The translations under genes were made by a program, and so were the position numbers. From the NCBI GenBank assembly GCA_021613535.1, contig CP075496.1, positions 248,001 to 312,000 on the forward strand: DNA of 64,000 nt, given 5' to 3'. This document shows positions 1 to 12,854 of the stretch, piece after piece (position 1 is the stretch's first letter; every line of letters begins with the position of its first letter). The notes below the pieces were generated by a model. It saw only the letters and a list, made by a program, of their open reading frames with translations, made no database searches and was not told the origin of the DNA. The DNA is from Adineta vaga (lineage: Eukaryota > Rotifera).

Positions 1-2187
1 CTCTAAATGCTTTTACTTATCTTTTCTTATTGATGCGAAGTATCAGTCATGAAAATGCATATATATCAACTTATGGAACAAATTATGAATATATTTCTCC
101 TTGGTTTTGGACCACAACTTATTATCCTTATATTCCTAGTAGAGCAATCATCTATGACAATAATTGTTCCTGTGGAATGTATTCAAATTGCACTACTCAA
201 GCTATTTTCATTGGACAACATGTGAAAGGTTTGAAAATGGGATGTACACCAAGTGAATCTTTACGTTTATCGACTCTCGAATGTTTTTATGATCAATCAT
301 GTATTAATTTGATCAATCCATTGAACTCTTCTATTCCTCTTTCAATGACAATGAGTCGATTCTTAATGAATACCACTGTGAATGAACTTATGAATGAACT
401 CTTTGTTGAACAATGGATATCATCAGTCAATTATTCATTATATTATGAACAATGTTTACCATTGTTATGTACTTATACTTATAATGAACAATTTAATGTA
501 CTTTATTTAGTAACAGTGTTGATTGGTCTTCAAGGTGGTTTAGCAATTGTTCTCAATTGGATTTGTCCAAAATTAGTTCGAATCATAGCAAAATTACATC
601 AAACTCGAAAGAAACGGACGAATAATGTTCAACCTAGTTCATCTGCTCCATCGAAAAATGTTCAAATCAGTAGTATTCGAATTAATAACTCTGGCAGTAA
701 TGTGTCAACATTACCAAATGTTGCATCCGAGTATGACTTCATTCTTTTCTCAATAATGTATGATGATTTTTGTTTTAGAAGAGTAACGGGATTACGTTGG
801 AAAATCATTTTAACATGTTTAGTGCTGCTGATGATCGCAGCAGGTCTAATTGTAATTTCAATTTATATAATTCAACAAAGAAAGAATAATACTATTTCAA
901 CAAGTATAAGATATTTTTCTTATGAATTATTTGTAAAATCCTTTGTTTTTAGCATTTGCATCAACTACAACAGTCAGTATTATGACAAGTACAATAGTTA
1001 CGAGTACAACAACAACATCTACAACAACACATGGTAATTATTTCTTAGGATAGATAATAAATACTATTTTCGTTTATTTATAGTATCTATTTGTCAATTG
1101 AAATTTCAATTAACAATTAATTATAGAACTGGTTCTACTGCTGGTCTTCAAGTCACCTGTCATTGGTGATTTCAATGGTGATCATTTACTTGACATTGCA
1201 TTTTTTAATTATTATACAAAAAGTATTCATGTTCTCATTGGTGATGGAAATGGAAATTATACTACAGAAATGAAAACATTAGTAGGAACATTTACTACTT
1301 GGTATTTTAGTATGGTCGTTGCTGATTTTAATAATGATAAACTACTTGATATTGCATTAACTAGTGAGAATAGAGCGTTTATCTACATGGTATTTGGAAA
1401 TGGGAATGGAACATTCAGATCATTAACAACATTCTATATGGGAAATACTACAAATCTTAGAGGAATTGTTGCTTATGACTTTAATGGTGATAATAATACA
1501 GATATTGCTGTTTCTGCTCCTGGTTTTAATATTATCATTGTATTATTGGGTGATGGAAATGGAACATTTCCTAACAAGACAACATATTATGCTGGACGAA
1601 ATGCTAATCCATCATCAGTTGATTTGGGAGATTTTAATAATGATGGTTTTATGGACATTTATTACAATAATATTGTCACCAAAAGTATTGGTGTTTTATT
1701 AGGTAGAAATGATGGAACATTTCAAGATCAGAAGGCATCTTTTGCTGGTGGTTATTATCAACCATCTTATATTGCTACAGGTGATTTTAATGGAGATCAA
1801 CGAGCAGATGTTGCAGTTTCTTATAGTGGTGGAAACAGAATTGGAGTGCTTCTAGGATATGGTAATGGAACTATGGGTCCAGTACAAAAATTTCCTACTG
1901 GAAATAAAACATATTATATTCGAATTGCTGCAAGTGATTTTAATAATGATGGAATTTCAGATATTGTCGTGAATCCTACTACAACATCTGTTATATATGT
2001 TTTAGTGGCATATGGTGATGGAAATTTTGATACACAAATGATATTTTCTACTGGATCGAAGGGAGGTTATACTTGGGTGGTTCCTGGTGACTTTAATAAT
2101 GATGGTTGTCAAGATATACTTGCAACAGATGATCAGGCTGGCGCCGTATTTGTTCTACTAAACACTTGTCAATGTCGAACAAATTGA
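1..2187 (+). CDS. Membrane protein with C-terminal FG-GAP/VCBS repeats (5' partial)
   Basis: Frame is open to the left edge, so the 5' end lies outside the window. I read three exons, 1-903, 953-1033 and 1127-2187; both introns (49 and 93 nt, GT-AG) keep phase. The first part has the Cys-rich ectodomain plus membrane helix of the 4760-8706 protein (shared pieces NYSLYYEQC and LIGLQGG). A second membrane helix follows (about 783-872), then a Thr-rich mucin-like linker (TTTTSTTT) encoded by the small exon. From about 1157 on there are seven or so FG-GAP/VCBS units, each with DFNNDG or DFNGD calcium-loop signatures and GYGNGT or GDGNGT. The protein ends in a Cys pair, TCQC. FG-GAP units usually form beta-propellers of integrin type, so a surface adhesion or recognition role is likely; that role is inferred. 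Confidence 0.85.
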
Positions 2188-3275
2188 GTCATTTATCAAT
2201 TTCACAAATAATGTTTATTGCAAAAAAAAGATTTTAATTCGACAAACAAATCATCCTTCCCTTTATATATGTTGTAGCAAGTCTTCATGCTTTATTTGAT
2301 GTTGTATTTTAGATTTTTAACTTTCCTATAATCTTTCTTTGCTTTATCAATCTTCAAATAAAATATTAAAACGAAGTGAATATCATTTACAATTCCGGAA
2401 TATAGATTTTATGTTCATTCCGTTAGATCATAAAAACAAGTAACGCTGGTCGTGCCGACTCACATCTACAATATATCACGTATTTTCACACATATTCATG
2501 ATTTACATAATGAGAAAGTAATGAAAGAAAATTGGAAAAGATGATTTACTTGTATTTAATGTGAAAGAAGGTTGGGGGTCCATTATATAAATTTCTTGAT
2601 GTACCAATTACAGAAAATATTCCATTTCTAAATATTAATGATGCAACACAACTTCAACGTGTTTTTCTCATTAGTCAATTTGAAGGAACAATGTTAGTTA
2701 AGTATTATCATTCACATCTTTCATCGATTGGTGAATTAAATAAATAAAGACAATATTCCTCACATTCAGATTTTGAATTCAAAGTCGTCGTCTATATGAC
2801 ATCAGACGAAAAACCGAAAGAGTGAGAACGAAAACGTGTTTACTTATTATTGAGTAGTATAGATCCTTCATCTGATATATCCTTTTTTGACTATTCAACA
2901 CAAAAACAGTCGAGATGATCGAAGTAAGGAAAGATGTTCTTTGATAAGAAAAACTCAATCATAATAACATAGAGTCGCTTCATTATCAATATTTTCTTTG
3001 GTTGGTGTACGATCAGTCAATGTTGAGGGTGTGAGTGGTGTGGACGAAATTGACCTGTAAATGTTCTACCCACATCGTCGCCCATACTCTCACGCGGTTA
3101 CTGAACACTTTATAACAATATCGAAAATCGAAAGTTATTAAATCCGTTTGCTCAGCTTAACAAAGCAAATAATGCAGATTGCACTATGTCTAATATTAAT
3201 TATTATTTGTAATCTTGCTAGTATGCATGAACTATATACAAGTGATGAGTCAGTTATAGATTATTGAAATATAAG
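2188..3275. other. Intergenic stretch with one small coding relic
   Basis: AT-rich. Positions 2568-2747 on the plus strand hold a 59-codon open stretch without a start ATG (pieces KFLDVPITEN and VKYYHSHLSS) and a related-looking frame continues after the stop. It reads like an old exon remnant; I do not recognise the family. Near 3022-3090 there is a degraded pair of GAGGGTGTGAGTG / CCCATACTCTCAC arms, a worn copy of the telomere-like hairpin seen elsewhere in the window. Nothing else is supported. Confidence 0.35.
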
Positions 3276-3697
3276 TCAATTTATGCTTTTTTTGAAAAAC
3301 CATTTCTGATGGTCACCATCGTTGCGAGCGAGTGGATATATTTGACCCTCAAAATTAGAGTCAAGTGCCAACGACGTTGCTAGATTTTGTAGTAGAATAT
3401 AGTTATTCTGGTCGCAATGTAATGACCATTTTTGATTGTGATTACCATTCCGAGTATGCGTGTACACCTTACAACCATTAGAATCTAATATCGAAGCAGT
3501 TGCTGTGTTTTCTAATAGACAATAACCATCATTCTGACATTCGAATTTCCATTGCTGATGCGCACCGCCATTCCAGTTACGGGTGTAAACACATTTTTCT
3601 TCGTTGCTGTCGAGTACTCTTTTTGTTGCTTTGTTCATCAGAAAACCAACTATTGGATCCGTAACATTACACAGCACGATTGCACCAAACGATGAAT
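3276..3697 (-). CDS. Ricin-type beta-trefoil lectin domain protein
   Basis: About 140 codons with three QxW repeats in the beta-trefoil pattern: HQQW, NQKW and HQKW, each preceded by a VLDSN/ILDSN/ALDSN strand motif. This is one full ricin-B-like lectin domain, which binds sugars. There is no in-frame ATG at the 5' end. The exon can start at an AG acceptor at 3697, so at least one upstream exon should exist, but none is recognisable and the upstream frame meets a stop. It is either a gene with a short unseen first exon or a 5'-truncated copy. The stop is TGA at 3276. Confidence 0.65.
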
Positions 3698-4759
3698 CTA
3701 ATCAAATAATGGCTCTATTCATTTTATATGAATTCAAAGGCTATGAAGCATATGGAGATCCCTGAGAAGTTAAGTCGTTTTTATTGAGCGTGGGTAAGTT
3801 ACGACCAACGTTTTTGAAACGTATATCGCAGCTCTCTAACTCATTCTATTGTTAAGATAATACAATATAAAAAAATTCATCAAATATTAAGTGGCGACTT
3901 CTGGAAAAGAAACAGTTTGTAGTAACGAATACGTCATTTTCGTTTAATTCACAGTAGAAACAATGAAAATCTTAATACAGATAGATCTATCCTGAAATAT
4001 CCTCAAAATTCTTTTTCGTTTTCATCTATTGAATAGACAATTTTCAATACGATGATAATGATGATGATGATGATGATGAACTTGGTACTCTTTATACTAT
4101 GTTGTCTTATGCTAAAAAGGATAATCGTCTCGCAGCCGATGGAACCAGTACCAAAAACTAAAAATTCTTTTCCAGTTCTATAAATACAAAAGCACATTGT
4201 CTGATATCAAATTGCTCTAGAAATATGAGCCAAAATCTATATTAGAGACATTATAATTTTGTAACTACTCTAGAATTATATCTCGATCGAAAATTGATTA
4301 AAACACATTATTAAACTAAAAGTTTAAAAGCAGTCATCATCCTGAGGATGAGGCTGTAGGGGAAGACCCAGTCGGTAGGCAAGCACTGAAATGAGGGCCT
4401 GATATACTACGGTCGAAACACTACCTCCACAGGAAGGAATAACCAGGAATTACATGTGGTGCAATATGGATGGATTAACTTGGGAGCAGAAAGTATTCTT
4501 AAGTTTAACTTGATTATTCCACGCCCTGAAAACTGCTATGCGTTTGCGTAAAAATCACTCATAAGTCAAATATCAGTTGCATATGATCGGGCCAATAGAT
4601 CATATTACATTATACTGCAACATCGCGCACAAAGAAGAAGAACTATACAAATCATAATGAATAATTGACGTTATATATAAAATAAGAAAAAAATCCTTCC
4701 GCATGATTTTTTCTAGCTGCAGTATTTATTATATTCATAATAATTTTATAATAAAATAA
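3698..4759. other. Intergenic; (ATG)n microsatellite
   Basis: No gene is supported. Positions 4051-4080 hold a short GAT/ATG triplet run. The open frames here are short, low in complexity and lack splice or start context. Confidence 0.4.
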
Positions 4760-7700
4760 TTAATTATCGATATTAGTTGCGACACGTCGTTGTTGCCATT
4801 TACGGATCATTTTTCGAATTAATTTGACAAAGCACGGAACCAAGAGTTGAAGAATACTCACAAGTCCACCGATTAAAGCAAATAATGTTGTAAATATATA
4901 TATAACATCATTTTTGTTTACATACGTATATTTACAATAGATCGGACGACATTGATCATAATAATTCGTATAATTAACTTTGCTAGTCCATTTTTCTATC
5001 ATTGCTTTGTCCATTATACTTCCAATTGTACTATTTATATCAAAATAGATTAATTTTGACAGATCAAGTGCTTGAGTACTGAAATTTTCATAGAAACCAA
5101 TAGCAGTACGAAGACCATCAATACATGTTTGATTAAAAAAACAAAATAAATTTGATTGTAACATCGCTTCGAATCCATAACATCCGATTACCATCCCTGG
5201 TATTTTGTATATCGGCACATTAGTATTATCAACAGTATGAACATATTGTTGTTCGATACAAATAGCTGAATCATGACATGAACATATGTCTATACCGTTA
5301 TCATAAGTTTTGTACCGAGGATTTATTGATCCAATAGAACCATTTGTATTTGTTTTATTATTTGTAATAAGACGAAGAGTAATACTAGACAATATTGATG
5401 AAATGAAACCATTACCTTGAATTGTATCTCGAATGATTCCAAATGAACGACTGAAACTGTAAGACATTGAAGTAATATAAAAATCAATACTGGCATTAGC
5501 TTGGATAAGTAATCTACTTTCAGAGAAAAGAGTATTTGAAATAAACGTACTCGAATTAAAATCAATGAGTGCATTAAAAATGTTGATTTTAGCCAGAGAA
5601 CAGACAGATGCAAGTGCACTAAATGTTGAATAGCCTCGTAAACGAAAATCTCGATTGTATATATAAAAATGTTGGTCTATTGTATTTGCAATACCAATAA
5701 GCCAACGTGCATCAATAAAATCACTCTGACAGACTTGATGAAATATTGGGATTAATGTAATAAACTTTTCTTGATCAATGCCAATATTTAAACAAGGACA
5801 AACAAGTGTTTTCGAATGTTTTTCATAGAGAGATGAATAATCTTCAAGTGAAGGTTGATCAATAGTAATTATATGTGTTACTGATACTTGAGATGTGTAA
5901 ATAAGAAGAATAATCATTGAAAGAAGTAACAAACAGATGAATAATCGTGTAGAAATAAGTTGATTTCTATGTCGATATTCATTGTCAACGTTGTCTGAAC
6001 GAAATAAGTTTAAATATCTAATACTATGAATAGCTTTTTGCATGAGATGTCGTAAACGAATCAACCGATCTATAAAAAACAGTAACATTTTTTTACAGTC
6101 AATTCTTCTCAAAGACTTACGAAGTTGTGAATCTTGTAAATTTCGACGATGTCTCAAAGATCGTACAAGAAATGGTACAACAATCCGTAAGACTTTCACT
6201 AATCCTCCAAACAGTCCGATTAGGGTAGTGATGATAACAATAAAAGGCGTTCTTATCGTCAATGTATACGAACATGAAGTTGAACGACATTTTTCATAGT
6301 AATTCTTATATGAATTATTCGACAACCATTGTTCGACTATAGCATTTTTAAAAAGATCATTAATTGTACTTGTTACATTATAAGTTTTAATATCATTCGG
6401 ATTAAGAGATTTTGTTTCGAATGATTTACTATAATTAAGATACAATTTAAGTAAATCAACGCATGATTGATTGAAATAACATTCCAAAGTTGATATCCGT
6501 ACTGCATCGTCAATGTAACAGCCAATATAAAATCCTGGTATTGTATATATCGGAAGGGCGTTTGTACTATTATAAAAAAATATCAATGCATTCATTGAAC
6601 ACATAGCAGATGAAAAACAACGACAAGTCTCATAAGGTAGTAATAGAACAGCTAATTCAAGTGATGGATATGTTCCCTGAAAGTAAGTTACAGAGTCTGT
6701 ATTTAATCCGGAAACGATCATATTGGAATGGAAAACTAAACGAATGGAATTCCAGTCATAAGAAAGCATTTTCGTTGTCGATTGAATGAATTCCATAATG
6801 AAATGTTGAACTTTTTCATAAAATAACTTTTCTGAAAGTAAATTAATTGAAATCATTTCAGTAGAGTTGAAAGTAATCAATGCATTAGAAATAAAACTAT
6901 TAGCAAGTGAACAAAATGAAGCCAAACTACGAAATATCAATGCAGCATGATAACGAAAATCATACGAAGTTAGAGTCATTCGAGATGAACCGTCATAATT
7001 TATCCAATCATCATTAACAAAATCACTCGTACAAACTGGATGGTAAATTGGTTTAATCCATAAAAAATCTTGATAATCATTACTAATTGATGAACATGGA
7101 CATGAGAGTCTTTCTTCATGTTGATTATATAACATCTTATAATCACTGAATGATGGATTCTCAAAAGTTATGGTTTGTGTGATGGTTTGTATCGCTGTAT
7201 ATGTGAGTAAAACAAGACAACCAACAAATAGTATAATAATGTAAGTAAATGTTGAAATTCTTTGTGTTTTTAATTCATATTCATCGATTGAGGGTGGCGA
7301 TGATGGAAATAGACGCAATGTTCGAATAAAATTGATCATTTTTCTAGCATAGTTTTGTAATTTCTGAACAAAAGGTACATTATTTCCAGGAACTAAAATA
7401 CAAATTTAATTCTCAATGAACGAATCGAGAATATCAAATTCACACCCTGTATCTTACCTCGTCGACGTCGTATAGTTTTAATAAGGATTGGCACGAGAAG
7501 ATAAAGCGTTTTATAGAGTCCACCAAAAAGACCCAATAATGCCGTAACGATATAAATGGCATTATTTTTTCCGACTTTCGTATAAGTACATTGACTTGGT
7601 TTGCATTCGTAATAGTATGATGAATAGGATATATTTTTAATCCATGATTCAGTCATAAGATTGCCTAAAAGTTCATTAATATTTGTTGTTATATTATAAC

Positions 7701-8706
7701 GACTTAGAATCGATACGTTGAGAGGTGTAACATGAAAAGATATAGATGATTGAATAAATTGATTTATTTGCTCAAGACACGCTTGACTGTACAAACACTG
7801 AAGATTCGATTGACGTACGGCTTCAACCAATAGGCAACCTTTATAGAGTCCCGGAACGATGAATACAACATCTCCAGTAATATTGTCGTGAATTTCTATT
7901 GGAGAAATGCATGTTGGGGTAACAGAGCAATCACACGTATATGGTTGTTTATAAATCGTTGGCTTGTAGATTACACGATGTCCAGAGAACAAGGGGATAT
8001 ATTGAGTGATTTCGAAATCAAAATTAGTAAGTAAACCCGAAACTAGACCATTTCCAAAAGCTGTATCACGTATAGAATTAAATGAATAAGCAAAGTTTTC
8101 GGCAGTAGTTTGTATATATAGATCAATAGATGATTGAGATTGATTATTTAATAGTTCTTGATACATCAATTCATTTGATATAAATCGGGTTGAATAAAAT
8201 TTTGGCAAACTGCTGTTAATCGAATCTTGAGCAAGACGACAAAACGAACTAAGAATTTGAAAGATTAAACTTCCAATAACTCGAAAATCTGATGATAAAA
8301 GATAAACAGAAGCAGCATTAAGATAAGATAACCAATTGTTTTTGACAAAATCACTCTGACAGACTTGATGAAATATTGGAATTAATGTAATAAACTTTTC
8401 TTGATCAATGCCAATATTTAAACAAGGACAAACAAGTGTTTTCGAATGTTTTTCATAGAGAGATAAATAATCTTCAAGTGAAGGTTGATCAATAGTAATT
8501 ATATGTGTTACTGATACTTGAGATGTGTAAATAAGAAGAATAATCATTGAAAGAAATAACAAACAGATGAATAATCGTGTAGAAATAAGTTGATTTCTAT
8601 GTCGATATTCATTGTCAACGTTGTCTGAATTTTCTATCGAATGATAAAGATTTAATTTACACAATGCACTATATGCAGTTTTAGATCGTTCACACAATGG
8701 AATCAT
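4760..8706 (-). CDS. Triple-module multi-pass membrane protein, family unnamed
   Basis: Two exons, 8706-7458 and 7392-4760, separated by a 65-nt intron (donor GTAAGAT, acceptor TTTTAG) that keeps phase, give 1293 residues from an ATG at 8706. The protein is three tandem modules (about 1-416, 435-865, 880-1293). Each has a short basic cytosolic start, a membrane helix, a Cys-rich ectodomain of about 330 residues with N-glycosylation sites, and a second helix followed by arginines. Recurrent markers are CPC near the ectodomain start, FHQVCQSDF, CSC/CDC, and a YYxxCxPxxCxYT block just before the second helix. The same module begins the gene at 1-2187. The family looks like a lineage-specific set of surface proteins; function is unknown. 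Modules 1 and 3 share a nearly identical 283-nt stretch. Confidence 0.85.
5717..5999 (-). repeat. 283-bp segment nearly identical to 8347-8629
   Basis: This part of module 3 (first helix and start of the ectodomain) differs from 8347-8629 in module 1 at only three positions by my count. The two flanks, which encode the rest of the modules, are much more diverged. The sharp boundaries suggest recent gene conversion or duplication within the gene. Confidence 0.9.
8347..8629 (-). repeat. Partner copy of the 283-bp intragenic repeat
   Basis: Module 1 copy of the segment at 5717-5999, in the same orientation. Identity runs from the AAAATCACTCTG end to TTGTCTGAA and stops abruptly at both ends. 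Confidence 0.9.
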
Positions 8707-8980
8707 TGTGTTAGAAAATATGTAACATTCATTATGTTATCTGAATAGAATGAAAACAAAAATAACAGTAGCATATTGTACTAATTTAGTTGAGCAAAGA
8801 AAAGAGAGTGTAGGGAGAAAAATCATTGTTGAAAAATAAATCCTGATTCTATAAAATACCATATGGTTACATATAATAACTTTCACATTTCAGTAGCAAG
8901 CAGAAAAATACGTTCAACTGATCTTCAAATCATAGTTAAAGGGAAAACAATTTGATATATTTCATCTTTTCTCAAGAAAG

Positions 8981-9250
8981 TCATTTATGATTGTTCGATG
9001 TGATACCATTGATCATTGGTGGTGGAAATTGTTTCACAAAACAACAACGATTCTTTTTTGAAAACCAACATGAAGAACCATCACCTTGTTTACTTTCTTC
9101 AAGTTTAAAAGAACCTTTCGGACATGAATTATTCAACGAACAAAATGGAGCAGTTCCATACCATTGACATTCAATTATTGGTGATAAAGAAGATATAATA
9201 ACAAAAAACGATATCAGAATATACATTCGAAATAATAACGATGAAGCCAT
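8981..9250 (-). CDS. Small secreted cysteine-rich protein
   Basis: 89 residues from an ATG at 9250. Residues 1-28 are a clear signal peptide (hydrophobic core, cleavage near IEC). The mature part has a compact Cys pattern: CxWxGTAPFC, then NNSCPKG, then GDGSSCW and RCC. The CxWxGTAPFC...C...GDG..C...CC layout occurs, as far as I recall, in short secreted proteins of nematodes and other invertebrates, but no function is assigned here. Single exon, no overlap with neighbours, about 270 bp downstream of the triple-module gene's start on the same strand. Confidence 0.7.
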   Translation of the reverse strand: MASSLLFRMYILISFFVIISSLSPIIECQWYGTAPFCSLNNSCPKGSFKLEESKQGDGSSCWFSKKNRCCFVKQFPPPMINGITSNNHK

Positions 9251-9726
9251 TATAGATAGAAAAGAAAAAGAATAGATATTCTCCGCTTATTTTATATAAC
9301 AGTTAGAGAAAAGACAACATTGCCTTATCGTTATGTCGTTTATCTTAATTAATATAAATGTCATGAAAGAAAAACTATTCTATGTACAATTCGAAATTCA
9401 AATTGAAACTCTTTTTCCACGAAAACAATACAAACGTCAGAGGTTGCATTTATTGTGCATAAAAAAATCATTAATACGAGTCTCTAAAGAAACATTGGAA
9501 AGAAAACATTTTTTTCCAGTGCGTCATTGAAATAGAAAGATTTCTTAATCGCTTTAAATGACTAAACAAATATGCATTTGTTTTGTATTCTATCGTACAA
9601 TTCTGTTACTTCAGTTGCATTCTTTGGAAGAAAAAAGAAATCACCATTCGTACTATTTGCTTTTTTCTTTAACCTTGAAGAGCGAAACTCTACATATATC
9701 ATATTTAGAAGTTTAACAAGTAAGAC
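9251..9726. other. Intergenic between divergent genes
   Basis: This 476-bp gap separates the secreted-protein start on the minus strand from the LIM-ART start on the plus strand, so it should hold both promoters. I see no clear motif beyond a TATATAA-like stretch near 9290 on the minus side. The open frame at 9333-9530 has no supporting features. Confidence 0.4.
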
Positions 9727-12405
9727 ATGACTACAGATTGTTTTTCATGTGGAACTAGTCTTGAGAATAGTAAGTATTTCTCAAAAGATGGTCATTCGTA
9801 TTGTATCAGCTGCTATGACATTCGATTTAGTCCAACGTGTATGAAATGTCATCAAAAAATAAAAAGTGAACAAAAGGTAATTACAATAATACTTTATACA
9901 GTTCACTATTATTAGTATTTTTCCTTAGTCATTTAGATCGAATAATAAAAATTGGCATAACAGCTGTTTTAATTGTACACAGTGTAACAAATCATTAGTT
10001 CACTTATCATCGACACCCTCCAAAAATGATCAGCCTTATTGTTCGGATTGTTATCAAATGAAATTTTTACCAAAATGTAACGAATGCGGAGAAACTATTA
10101 AATTCGGTAGAAGTATTGTATTTGTTAAATGATGAAATTTATTTTCTTTGTATATAGGTGAGACATCTGTAACAGTCGATGGAAACGACCTTCATATACG
10201 CTGTTTCAAATGCTCTTCTTGCAAGATAACATTGAATAATCAATTCTATTACAAACACAATGGTGCTTCTTATTGTCAAAAGTGTGACGATGAACAATTT
10301 TCTCCGAAATGTTCTCGATGTAGTCAAACCATTCCACGAGGTATTACAATATACCTGCTGTATTTAATGAACTTGAGCGGTTTCTGATTGATTTTTCCTA
10401 AGATATTTTCGAATGAGATTTGAAACAACAACTATAACACTTCATTGCTAATCATACTAAAGACTGAAAATATGTTTTTTACATAATAGGTACGAATTAT
10501 GCAAGAGTAGATGGTCAAAATATGCATTATAAATGTTTTACATGCTTTGCTTGTGGACGTACGATTGTAAGTAATTATCGAGAAAAAAATGGTCATCACT
10601 ACCATTCATACTGTGATGATATTCCTTATACTCCAATCACAGCTTTTTCTGAAGTACGTAGGATTTATTCATAGGAAAAGTTTTATAGTTTGTGATTTAA
10701 AAAAAATAATCATTCATTTTTTCAGTCCTCAAAAACAACATTTCAAAGCAAGTCGAATATAGAAACCTCAGTTGACTCTCCTCGACCTAAATCTAAACAC
10801 AAGCAGAAGTCAATACCATCTAATGTTTCTGGTAAGTAGATGTTTTCTTTCATTTAATCTATTCGAACTCATTTTCATCGTTATAATTACTTGTCTCTAT
10901 CATCAGAGAAAAACTTAACTTTTATACAAATGCCGAAGTTTTTTCTGTGAGAATACACATTTCGAAAATTTCCTGTTTGTTTCAATCCTTTTTTCGTCTA
11001 TATAATTAGAAGTATCAATAGAGTTCCGTGTTTCAAGAACTTACGGATACACAAATACTTGTACAACACGAATCCTATCGTATAGTGACTAGAAAAGTGA
11101 TCTCGTCAGTAGATTCGACTTACTGAGTTCTGTCTATACTAATGCAATTAATTTCCATTGAAGACTCTTCGCGGGTTTGTCTCAATACTCATTTAGCTGG
11201 GGAAAAATTAAAAAAATCGAGTGAAATGATAGTCGGTGTCTATAGTCAGACTCATGCTCATTGACATTCATCATCAAAAATAATGACAGAATAAGCTGAA
11301 AGCGCATATGTTTGAATATATGTGGTACAAAAGTTTAGCTTTATTCTTCATATTTGCATATTGTTGATTTATCGATTAATTATTTCTTCTTTTAGAAACT
11401 AGTGAGTTCTACAATGCCTGTCGAGATAATAGTATCGATTTAGTTAAAAAGAAATTGAACACAATGTCCATAGAAGAAATTAATCAAATCGAACCAAATG
11501 GATCAACAGCACTTCACGTGGCTTCGTATCGAGGATATGAGAAGATTGTTGCGCTATTATTAGAAAACGGAGCTTCTCATTCAGTAGTAAATAGATACCA
11601 AAATACTCCACTTGATGAAGCAAAAACGGAGAGAATCAGAACATTATTTCATAATCGAAGAAATAAAACTCGTTTTGTTAGTGATTCTATCGAATGGATT
11701 GTTTCAACAGATAATGCAGATTTTCAAGCAAATATATGTTTAAAAAAACTAGAAAAATATGGAAAAGATCCAGACGTTGGTCGAATGATTATTCATATCA
11801 AGGAAAATTACCTCCCAAAACTTCTTAAATATCCTGAAGATCTTGAAAAAATCGAAGAATATTTCGATATGGCGATAAATAAAAAAGATCCTCTACAAAT
11901 ATTAAAGGCTTACACTACTGATACTGGATTTTATTATTCACTCAATATTGATTTAGCAAAATTACATCTCGAGAATATTACTGAGAAGGAAAATGTTGAT
12001 CAAGCATATTATATTGGAATAATTGCACATCATCCTAAATTACAAAGATTTTCATATATTGGAACTGTATATCGTGGAATGATCATTACCAATGATGATC
12101 TTAAACAATACCAAATAGGTACAAAAATATTAACGAAAACATTTTCATCGGCATCGAAAAAACGAGATGTTGCATTAAGATTTCTTGATGAAAAGCTCGA
12201 AAGAAATTATCGATTGAATACAATATGTATTTATCAAGTACGAAATCATCGAACTGCATTAGATATTGAAGAAATTTCATTATTTAAAGATGAAGAAGAA
12301 GTGTTAATATTACCATTTTCAGCATTTAAAATTATTGATATTCAAAAGACACATCACAATTCACCTCAAGTTGAAATAACTTTAAAAGAATGCGAACCAT
12401 GGTAG
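9727..12405 (+). CDS. LIM domains - ankyrin - ADP-ribosyltransferase fusion
   Basis: Six exons, 9727-9876, 9929-10106, 10158-10340, 10490-10653, 10726-10831 and 11396-12405, all phase-compatible, give 596 residues. Residues 1-40 form the second half of a LIM finger; three further LIM units follow (CMKC...CFNCTQC...CSDC, CNEC...CFKCSSC...CQKC, CSRC...CFTCFAC), the last with a changed C-terminal ligand set. A basic linker (about 225-260) precedes an ankyrin repeat (about 295-330, GSTALHVAS, VALLLENGA). The rest is an ADP-ribosyltransferase domain with the R-S-E triad: R487 in VYRGM, the STS-like FSSAS at 511-514, and E-x-E at 560-562 in DEEEVLI, the form usual for arginine-specific enzymes. The domain lacks a signal peptide, so it likely acts inside the cell. 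Mono-ADP-ribosylation activity is inferred from the motifs. Confidence 0.88.
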
Positions 12406-12854
12406 AAAATTTATGCTTTTTTTTCCCATTCTTATCAAAACGATTGAATTTTCCTCTAAGTTTTGTTTTTCTATTTTTTACTAAAGTCTCCTTCATTTAT
12501 TCATGTTCAAAGTTTTCTGTATCATGATTAGACATGCAACAGTAACGGTGGACTATATCGATTCACCACACGGCTCATCTAATTATTTATATCATATTAT
12601 TAGTTGATAACGAATAGTTTGAATCATTCATTTAATATGAACTGAAGTGCCTAACGAAATCTTGCTTATCTAAGACTACTCATCCATCCACAATGTTGCA
12701 TGTTGTGGAATTTCGTCGTGTTTGGAAGGAAATAGCTTTTTAAAATGAGACAAGATGCGAGGATGACGGCAGAGAATGTGATTCCATCATAGAATTCAGG
12801 ATTTGGTAAGAATTAAGTTCTAGTAATTTCAGAAGTGTGGTCATACATTTATCG

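Noticed and set aside
4003-4197. 64-codon minus-strand frame
   Set aside because: Runs through a trinucleotide microsatellite and has no other protein-like content.
4330-4500. Possible tRNA or structured RNA (GC-richer patch)
   Set aside because: No cloverleaf, no A/B box pair of the right spacing could be drawn.
6042-6299. Plus-strand frame inside the triple-module gene
   Set aside because: Antisense shadow of a long, domain-supported exon.
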